Below are positions 57,995 to 64,000 of a stretch of DNA of 64,000 bases, in pieces. The first letter of the stretch is position 1. Each line of letters begins with the position of its first letter. The notes under the pieces are model-generated. The model was not told where the DNA came from. It did no database searches and was given only the letters and a program-made list of their open reading frames with translations. The position numbers and the translations under genes were made by a program. Location of the stretch: contig JAFEFL010000049.1 in NCBI GenBank assembly GCA_018240595.1, forward strand, positions 1 through 64,000, given 5' to 3'. The DNA is from Pseudomonadota bacterium. GTDB lineage: Bacteria > Pseudomonadota > Alphaproteobacteria > Rhizobiales > Xanthobacteraceae.

Positions 57995-58120
57995 ATGAAA
58001 GTCCGTAACTCGTTGAAATCGCTGCGGGCGCGCCACCGGAACAACAAGCTTGTTCGGCGCAAGGGCCGCGTTTTCATCATCAACAAGACCAATCCGCGCT
58101 TTAAGGCCCGTCAGGGCTAA
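57995..58120 (+). CDS. rpmJ: 50S ribosomal protein bL36
   Basis: A 41-residue protein, [18 protein letters not shown] then [19 protein letters not shown], a textbook bL36. It has no cysteine, so it is the zinc-independent form usual in Rhizobiales. Easy to miss because of its length. It lies alone in the gap between a divergent MetE-like gene and a TPR gene, with an AGATTGAG purine stretch before the ATG. Confidence 0.95.
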   Translation: MKVRNSLKSLRARHRNNKLVRRKGRVFIINKTNPRFKARQG

Positions 58121-58215
58121 GGCGACCGCCGCCAGGCCCTTTACCGGCCTCGGGCCGGTTTCCTCTCCAAAGCCGCAGATTTGCCACGAGCCATTGAGAC
58201 GCTAGTCTCGTGCTC

Positions 58216-58833
58216 ATGGATCGATTCCGCACGCCTGCTCTCGTTCTGGCGGCCGCGCTGGCGGCCGGCTTTGCCGCGCTTCCCGCGCCGGCGCATGCCG
58301 AGCAGGGCAGTTGGGTCGAGCCTCCGGCCAACCTGCCGAAAAAGCGTCCGTTCAGCGAAGACCTCGATTTCCTGTTCGGCGCTCTCAAAGTCGCGCCGGA
58401 CGACGCCAGCGCCAAAGCGATCGAGCAGCGCATCTGGGCGCAATGGGTGGTCTCGTCGAGCGACACTACCAATCTCCTGATGACGCGGGTCGTCGCGGCG
58501 GTCGAGGCCAAGGACACCGATCTCGCCATCAAGCTGCTCGACGGCATCGTCAAGATCCGCCCGGATTACATTGAGGGCTGGAACCGCCGCGCCACGCTCT
58601 ACTACATGAAGCACGACTACGGCCGCGCGCTTGCCGACATCCGCGAGGTGCTCAGGCGCGAGCCACGCCACTTCGGCGCGCTGGCGGGCCTCGGCCTCAT
58701 CCTGCAGGACATCGGCGACGACAAGCAGGCGCTCGAAGTCTATCGCCGCGCGCTCGCCGTCTATCCGCGGCTGCAGCGCATCCCCGACGTGGTCAAGAAA
58801 CTCAAGGAAGAGGTCGAGGGACGCGATATCTAG
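58216..58833 (+). CDS. Secreted tetratricopeptide-repeat protein
   Basis: A 205-residue protein with a signal peptide (about residues 1-28, ending APAHA). Residues about 95-190 have TPR-like helix pairs: IEGWNRRATLYYMKHDYGRALADIREVL and FGALAGLGLILQDIGDDKQALEVYRRAL. It is a periplasmic protein-interaction module without known partner. GTG at 58210 is in frame, ATG at 58216 preferred. Converges with a receiver gene whose end is six bases away. Confidence 0.85.
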   Translation: MDRFRTPALVLAAALAAGFAALPAPAHAEQGSWVEPPANLPKKRPFSEDLDFLFGALKVAPDDASAKAIEQRIWAQWVVSSSDTTNLLMTRVVAAVEAKDTDLAIKLLDGIVKIRPDYIEGWNRRATLYYMKHDYGRALADIREVLRREPRHFGALAGLGLILQDIGDDKQALEVYRRALAVYPRLQRIPDVVKKLKEEVEGRDI

Positions 58834-58839
58834 CGGCCC

Positions 58840-59223
58840 TCAGCTCGGCCACGACTCCCGAGCACGCTCGGCTTCACGCAACAGATCGAGCGGCAGGAAC
58901 GGCTTCTTCATGAACAGCGTGTGCTCGGGCAGATCCTTGTTGAGCCCGCGGCCCGACGCCACGATCACATGAATCTGCGGATACTTGGTGCGCGTCACGC
59001 GCGCGAGCTCGATGCCGTCGATCTGGCCCGCGAGACTGACGTCGGTGTAAAGCATCGTCAGCATCGGCCCGACCTGGTCGAGCACATGCAGCGCCGCTTC
59101 GGCGCTGTCGCACTGGATGACCCCCATCTCGCATTCTTCCAGCAGCATCGTGACGACGTCGCGCTGGAGCTCTTCGTCTTCCACCACCAGCGCCATCGGC
59201 TTGAAGGGTTTTGACTGTCCCAT
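58840..59223 (-). CDS. Receiver-only response regulator
   Basis: A 127-residue single receiver domain. The acidic pair is EDEE near residue 15, the phospho-acceptor is Asp61 (LYTDVSL) and the conserved Lys is in KKPFLPLDL. No output domain. AGGAG eight bases before the ATG at 59223 fixes the start; the upstream open frame is not conserved-looking. No kinase is adjacent, but a diguanylate cyclase lies next upstream on this strand. Confidence 0.9.
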   Translation of the reverse strand: MGQSKPFKPMALVVEDEELQRDVVTMLLEECEMGVIQCDSAEAALHVLDQVGPMLTMLYTDVSLAGQIDGIELARVTRTKYPQIHVIVASGRGLNKDLPEHTLFMKKPFLPLDLLREAERARESWPS

Positions 59224-59422
59224 TGGCGTCGCTCCTGATTTCCACGATCCTATGCCGGGGTTAATGTCACCCCGTGTCATTTTGTTCAGAATGGAACTGG
59301 CAGGTCGCCACATAATTCCAGGGTTCTCGCGGAACTCACGTTCGCGAAATCACCGCCAGGCACATGGTAATTGGCTCACCAGGCGAGTTATTTCAATGAG
59401 ATAAGCCGGTGTCAGCGCCGCG

Positions 59423-60634
59423 TTATGCGGCGGCGCCGATCTTCTTGCCCGGGCGGCTGAGCTGCAATCGGCGCAATGCTGCGACGTTGGTGAGGGCCGA
59501 GGCCATGCAGCAGCGCGACTTGCCGGCCGATTTCGCTTCGTACAGCGCGGCGTCGGCGACCGCGAGCAGATCGCCGAAATCGGTGCCGTGCTCGGGCGCC
59601 ATGGCGATGCCGACGCTGACGCCGATTTCCGCTATCGTACCGTTGCCGAAATCGTAGGAGCAGGCGATGGCGTTGATCAGCGCTTCGCCGAGCTTCAGCG
59701 CGCGTTCCTCATCGAGGTTTTCGGCGACCACGACGAATTCATCGCCGCCGATGCGCGCCGCGACATCGCAGTCGCGCAGCACGCGCCTGAGCCGGTCGGC
59801 GGCCATCTTGAGCAACTGGTCGCCGGCGGCGTGGCCATGCGTATCGTTCACGATCTTGAAGCCGTCGAGGTCGAGGAACAGCAGCGCCAGCGCGTCGCCC
59901 GGCTGCGCCGCCTGAATCCGGCCCTCGACCGCGTTGATGAGGCCGCGGCGGTTCGACAGGCCGGTGAGATGATCGTGGCGCGCGCGATGATCGTTTTCGC
60001 GTTCCGCACGCATCGTCGCCACCAGCATCTTGTTGAGCTTGAAGGCCGCCGCGGTCATCGCCACGAAATAGATCGGCGCCTGCAGGAAGACAATGTAGAG
60101 CAGCGGCTGGCCGGACAGCACCGCGCCGACAACGCACGGGCCGATGCTGGTCAGGATCATCGTGCCGGCGAGGCGCGGCGCGCCGAAATTGCGGAAGCAG
60201 ATGCCGCCGACCATGGCCGCGCCCGACAGGCAGGTGACGGTGGCGACGACCCAGTTGCCGCTCGCCATGCTGATAAGAACGCCGAAGCCGACGCCGCAGC
60301 TCCAGAGCAGCGCCAGCACGATGTGCAGATCGGTCGGCGTCTTGCGCCGCTTGAGCGCGGCGTGACGCGCGCTGACGAGGACGGCGAGGCGGGCGAGACA
60401 GATCGTGGCCTCGAACACGAACCACGCAACGAAAGGCAGCGTCTGCATGTGCCAGGCCATCGCCGCGGCCACGGCCGTGGTATTGATGACGCCGCCGGCG
60501 AACACCGGCAGGCTTCCGAACAGGCCGCCGACCAGCGCGGCACGAATGTCGTCCGGGATTCCGGGCCCAGCATCGACGAGCCAGCGGGTCAGCCGCCAGC
60601 GCGGTAGACTGTAGACTCGAGTGTCGGTGCTCAT
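59423..60634 (-). CDS. GGDEF-domain diguanylate cyclase with N-terminal membrane domain
   Basis: A 403-residue membrane-bound diguanylate cyclase making cyclic di-GMP. Residues about 30-200 are hydrophobic, roughly six segments. The GGDEF signature is at 296-300, intact, and the inhibitory I-site RxxD is at 287-290, exactly five residues before it, so product feedback is expected. The last 25 residues are basic. The membrane part probably senses an unknown signal. Confidence 0.93.
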   Translation of the reverse strand: MSTDTRVYSLPRWRLTRWLVDAGPGIPDDIRAALVGGLFGSLPVFAGGVINTTAVAAAMAWHMQTLPFVAWFVFEATICLARLAVLVSARHAALKRRKTPTDLHIVLALLWSCGVGFGVLISMASGNWVVATVTCLSGAAMVGGICFRNFGAPRLAGTMILTSIGPCVVGAVLSGQPLLYIVFLQAPIYFVAMTAAAFKLNKMLVATMRAERENDHRARHDHLTGLSNRRGLINAVEGRIQAAQPGDALALLFLDLDGFKIVNDTHGHAAGDQLLKMAADRLRRVLRDCDVAARIGGDEFVVVAENLDEERALKLGEALINAIACSYDFGNGTIAEIGVSVGIAMAPEHGTDFGDLLAVADAALYEAKSAGKSRCCMASALTNVAALRRLQLSRPGKKIGAAA

Positions 60635-60832
60635 GGGCTCCCCTTTCCGGGGACAAAAACGGCGTTGCCGCTGAACGGGACTTACTGGAAGTTGTGGTAG
60701 TCCAAGGTTCTTGCCGAACGGTAAACAGATAGGGAGTAAAGCTGACTAACGTTGTAATGAGAGTCGTTCAATACCTGAAGTAGCGCTGGTGGCCTGTCCG
60801 CCGGGTTGAGCGAAACGCCGACGACTCCGCCG

Positions 60833-62431
60833 TCAATCCTCGGCTTCGAGGGCGCGGCGCAGCCGGCGCACGATGACGCCACGGGCGCGATCGTCGGCGG
60901 CGGCTTCGATCTTGTCATTAATATCGAGAATGAGCTTCGACATGTCGTTATGCCAATCGAGCGAAATGACGGCTTCCGGCGCCAGCCGGCGGCGCTGCGC
61001 GCCGGTCAAGGGCGTGGGCGCGCTGGTGGTGAGTTCGTAGATGTCGTCGAGGATCGGCACGAACACCTTGGCCGCCGGCACCAGCCTTTCGCCGATACGG
61101 CTCGATAACGCGGTTAGCGCCGGTTCTTCGCCGTGAACCAGGAACACGCCACGTCCGATCGGGCGGCGGCCGGCGATCCAGCGCGCCAGCTCCGGGCCGT
61201 CGGCATGGCCGGAATATTCATCGAACGACGCGATGTGCGCCGAGACCTTGATCTCTTCGCCCTGGATGCGAACGGCTTTGGCGCCCTCGGCGAGAAACCG
61301 GCCGAGCGTGCCTTGCGCCTGGAAGCCTGACAGCAGCACCGTCGCATTCGTGTGCCAGAGCCAGCGCTTCAGGTGATGGCGGATGCGGCCGGCATCGCAC
61401 ATGCCGCTGCCCGCAATAATGATGTGAAAGCCGGAGAACTTGGCGATCGACTTGCTTTCGTCGACGGTCTCGGTGAAGCGCAGATAAGGTGAGTTGAGCG
61501 CCCGCGCGGCGTCGGTTTCGATATTGAGCGCGGCGGCGTGCTGCCGGAATACTTCGGTGGCGCGAATCGCCAGCGGTGAATCGAGAAATATCGGGGCCGC
61601 CGGCACGCGGCCTTGCTCCATGAGATCGACCAGATCGATGACGAGCTCCTGCGTGCGCTCGACGGCGAAAGCCGGAATGAGCAGCGGGCCATCGCGGCGT
61701 TGCGCATCGCGAACTTGTTCGGCCAGTCTCTCACGCCGCAATTCCGCGGTGACCGGCGGCCGGTCGACGTGGCCATAGGTCGATTCCGAAATCACATAGT
61801 CCAGTCCGGCCGGCGCTTCCGGCGATGGCTGCAGCAGCTTGGCGTCCGGGCCGATGTCGCCGGACACCAGAACCCGCAAGGGGCCGCCGGCCTTGCCTTG
61901 TCCCGCGAACTCGATCTCGATCGACGCCGAGCCGAGCAGGTGGCCGGCGTTCCAGTAGCGCGCGCGAATGCCGGGGACTATGTCGCTCCAGGTTTCGTAT
62001 TCGACCGGATGAAATGAATCGAGCGCGGCGAAAGCGTCGGCCTGCGTATAGATCGGGCTGACCTCGGCGCGGCCGCGCGCCGCGTTGCGCCGGTTTAACG
62101 CCGCGACTTCGGATTCCTGGATGCTGCCGGCGTCGGGCAGCATGTAGGAGCACAGATCGATGGTGCCGCGCGTCGCGAAAATGCGGCCGCGATAGCCGGC
62201 GCGCACCAGCTTCGGCAGCAGGCCGCTGTGGTCGATATGCGCGTGCGTCAGCAGCACGGCATCGATGTCCACCGGGTTGAACGGGAAGGCGCCGTAGTTC
62301 AATTCCTTGAGCGTCTTCGGGCCTTGATACATGCCGCAATCGACGAGCACGTTGCCGGCCGGCGACTTGAACCAGTGACACGATCCGGTCACCGTGCGCG
62401 CCGCGCCGCAAAACTGAATCGTGACGCCCAT
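60833..62431 (-). CDS. Beta-CASP MBL-fold hydrolase/RNase-like protein
   Basis: A 532-residue protein with the metallo-beta-lactamase HxHxDH motif (His63, His65, Asp67, His68 in THAHIDHSG). The beta-CASP region has PAFAVERTQELVIDL, GSGMCDAGRIRHHL and SGFQAQGTLGRFL. This is the CPSF-like exonuclease architecture found in bacteria and archaea (COG1236); RNA cleavage is inference. ATG at 62431 (MGVTIQF) fits the fold. It is 78 bases after pyk and may be co-transcribed with it. Confidence 0.9.
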   Translation of the reverse strand: MGVTIQFCGAARTVTGSCHWFKSPAGNVLVDCGMYQGPKTLKELNYGAFPFNPVDIDAVLLTHAHIDHSGLLPKLVRAGYRGRIFATRGTIDLCSYMLPDAGSIQESEVAALNRRNAARGRAEVSPIYTQADAFAALDSFHPVEYETWSDIVPGIRARYWNAGHLLGSASIEIEFAGQGKAGGPLRVLVSGDIGPDAKLLQPSPEAPAGLDYVISESTYGHVDRPPVTAELRRERLAEQVRDAQRRDGPLLIPAFAVERTQELVIDLVDLMEQGRVPAAPIFLDSPLAIRATEVFRQHAAALNIETDAARALNSPYLRFTETVDESKSIAKFSGFHIIIAGSGMCDAGRIRHHLKRWLWHTNATVLLSGFQAQGTLGRFLAEGAKAVRIQGEEIKVSAHIASFDEYSGHADGPELARWIAGRRPIGRGVFLVHGEEPALTALSSRIGERLVPAAKVFVPILDDIYELTTSAPTPLTGAQRRRLAPEAVISLDWHNDMSKLILDINDKIEAAADDRARGVIVRRLRRALEAED

Positions 62432-62509
62432 CGTGCCTTCCTGCCTCGCCGTCAATGGCGCGCAACCTACCGCACGTCACGCGGCGGGGGCTTGATCTGG
62501 CGCAAGGCC

Positions 62510-63943
62510 TCAGTTTTCGAAGTCGTCGTCACCGACATAAGCGATGCGCAGCATGTTGGTCGCGCCCGGAGTGCCGAACGGCACGCCGGCGACGACGATG
62601 ACGCGCTGGCCGGCCTTGGCGAAACCTTCGCGGAAGGCGATGCGGCAGGCGCGATCGACCATGTCGTCCTGGTCGTGCGCGTCCTCGGTAACGACGCAAT
62701 GCACGCCCCACACCGCCGAGAGGCGGCGGCCGGTCTCGAGCTTGGGCGACAGCGCGACGATCGGCGGCCGCGGCCGCTCACGCGCGACGCGCAGCGCAGT
62801 GGAGCCCGACGAGGTCCAGCAGATCACCGCGGCGAGATCGAGCGTATCGGCAATGTGCCGGGCCGCATCGGCGATGGCGTCGGCGCCGGTCGCTTCGGGC
62901 TGGGCGCGCTGGCCGTTGATGATCTCGCGATAGGGCGGGTCGCTTTCGACCTGCTGCGCGATGCGACTCATCGTGCTCACGGCTTCGACCGGAAACTGGC
63001 CGGCCGCCGATTCCGCCGACAGCATCACTGCGTCGGCGCCTTCGAAGATCGCGGTGGCGACGTCGGAGACTTCGGCGCGCGTCGGCACCGGCGAGGAGAT
63101 CATTGACTCCAGCATCTGCGTCGCCACCACCACCGGCTTGCCGGTGGCTCTCCCGAGGCGCGTCATCTGCTTCTGCACGCCCGGCACCTTCTCGAGCGGC
63201 ATTTCGACGCCGAGATCGCCGCGCGCCACCATCAGCGCGTCGGCGATCTCGATGATTTCGCTGAGGCGCGCGACGGCCTGCGGTTTCTCGACCTTGACCA
63301 TGACAAGGGCACGGCCGCGCGTCAGTTTCTTGGCTTCGGCGACGTCCTCGGGCCGCTGCACGAAGGACAGCGCGACCCAGTCGACGCCGGCTTCGAGCGC
63401 GGCTTCGAGGTCGGAGAGATCCTTGGTGCCGAGCGCGGACAACGGAATCGTCGTGTCGGGAACGCTGATGCCCTTGCGGTCCGACAACTTGCCGGCGACT
63501 TCGACGCGCGAGGTGATGCGGCCGGGCTCGGTCTTGGTCACGGTCAGCCGCACCTTGCCGTCGTCGATGAGCAGCGTATGGCCGGGCTCGACGGCGGCGA
63601 AGATTTCCGGATGCGGCAGATAGATGCGATCGGCGCCGCCGATCGCCGGATCCTCGTCGAACACCACCGTATCGCCCTGCTTCACGGCGATGGCGCCGTC
63701 CCTGATGGTGCCGAGCCGCAGCTTCGGTCCCTGCAAGTCGGCGAGAATACCGATCGGGCGTTCGTTGGCCTCTTCGATCTGACGAATCATCGCCACCAGT
63801 TCGCGCATGCGATCCTGGCTGGTGTGACTCATATTGATGCGGAAGACGTCGGCGCCGGCCTTGAACAGTTTGTCGATCATCTCCGGGTTGCCGGAGGCGG
63901 GCCCCAGCGTGGCGACGATCTTGGCGCGGCGGTGACGTCTCAT
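62510..63943 (-). CDS. pyk: Pyruvate kinase
   Basis: A 477-residue glycolytic enzyme (phosphoenolpyruvate + ADP to pyruvate + ATP). Recognisable: KIVATLGPASGNPEMI, RINMSHTSQDRM, MVARGDLGVEMP, the ATQMLESMI and GADAVMLSAESAAG segments. The C-terminal allosteric domain is complete. Its start overlaps the stop of an upstream gene by four bases (ATGA). Confidence 0.97.
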   Translation of the reverse strand: MRRHRRAKIVATLGPASGNPEMIDKLFKAGADVFRINMSHTSQDRMRELVAMIRQIEEANERPIGILADLQGPKLRLGTIRDGAIAVKQGDTVVFDEDPAIGGADRIYLPHPEIFAAVEPGHTLLIDDGKVRLTVTKTEPGRITSRVEVAGKLSDRKGISVPDTTIPLSALGTKDLSDLEAALEAGVDWVALSFVQRPEDVAEAKKLTRGRALVMVKVEKPQAVARLSEIIEIADALMVARGDLGVEMPLEKVPGVQKQMTRLGRATGKPVVVATQMLESMISSPVPTRAEVSDVATAIFEGADAVMLSAESAAGQFPVEAVSTMSRIAQQVESDPPYREIINGQRAQPEATGADAIADAARHIADTLDLAAVICWTSSGSTALRVARERPRPPIVALSPKLETGRRLSAVWGVHCVVTEDAHDQDDMVDRACRIAFREGFAKAGQRVIVVAGVPFGTPGATNMLRIAYVGDDDFEN

Positions 63944-64000
63944 CGTCGCAGTCCTTCCTTGTTGGTGCCGGACGATTGCCCCGGTGCCGGAGGCGGTGGT
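63940..64000 (-). CDS. C-terminal tail of an upstream gene (possibly DUF1036)
   Basis: The minus-strand frame that ends with TGA at 63942-63940 reads PPPPAPGQSSGTNKEGLRR with no stop inside the window. Its stop overlaps the pyk start (ATGA), so it is a real upstream gene cut off by the window. A Pro-rich tail next to pyk matches DUF1036 proteins, the usual neighbour in rhizobia, from memory. Too short for certainty. Confidence 0.45.
   Translation of the reverse strand, partial: PPPPAPGQSSGTNKEGLRR

Overview
The window is GC-rich, densely packed bacterial chromosome. The gene set points to an alphaproteobacterium of the Rhizobiales/Hyphomicrobiales, probably near Bradyrhizobium, Rhodopseudomonas or Pseudolabrys: a CpdR-type response regulator beside N-formylglutamate amidohydrolase, an HWE-type PAS kinase, a zinc-ligand-free bL36, an RpoH promoter with a ROSE-like leader on a small heat-shock gene, an MmgR/suhB-like small RNA, and a 43-bp palindromic intergenic repeat I associate with this group. 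This placement is inference from family knowledge; no 16S gene is present. I see no prophage, transposase, CRISPR array or rRNA, so this is ordinary backbone plus metabolic modules.

Layout. 0.3-6.5 kb: metal-handling genes (His-rich CDF exporter, DUF1007 protein, His-rich NicO-type Ni/Co transporter), a nitronate monooxygenase, and on the minus strand a cobalt-type nitrile hydratase operon (alpha, beta, accessory) behind a nucleoside deaminase. 6.5-10.5 kb: TRAP permeases without a binding protein, an SDR and an acyl-CoA dehydrogenase. 10.5-14.3 kb: a FliK-like/FhlB-like export-switch pair and an ABC exporter. 14.5-20.3 kb: a fused indolepyruvate:ferredoxin oxidoreductase, a two-PAS HWE kinase and a Crp/Fnr regulator. 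20.6-29.3 kb: a seven-gene module of acyl-CoA ligase, complete Liv-type ABC importer (G, H, M, K, F) and a PaaK-like adenylating enzyme. 29.3-32.2 kb: ferrochelatase and an outer-membrane beta-barrel protein. 32.2-36.5 kb (minus): a complete UgpABCE-like sugar/glycerol-phosphate importer.

36.6-41 kb: GalU, an MltB-like lytic transglycosylase and a DUF459 SGNH-hydrolase (envelope functions). 41-47.2 kb (minus): NADPH-type glutamate synthase gltBD with a hairpin-rich leader. 47.7-49.6 kb: DoxX-like protein, Pro-rich secreted protein, Hsp20. 49.9-54.2 kb: alpha/beta hydrolase, DUF2147 protein, HisN-like phosphatase, a small RNA, N-formylglutamate amidohydrolase, CpdR and tRNA-Val(GAC). 54.3-64 kb: CPA1 antiporter, TVP38 protein, MetE-like protein, bL36, TPR protein, receiver-only regulator, diguanylate cyclase, beta-CASP metallo-hydrolase, pyruvate kinase and the tail of an upstream gene.

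The most interesting points are the noncoding regulators (sRNA at about 52327-52411; sigma-32 promoter plus ROSE-like thermometer at 49583-49714), the clustering of three His-rich metal proteins next to a cobalt enzyme, the orphan FliK/FhlB-like pair, and the CoA-ligase/Liv-importer module whose second ligase lacks the usual P-loop. I do not see a wholly new system.
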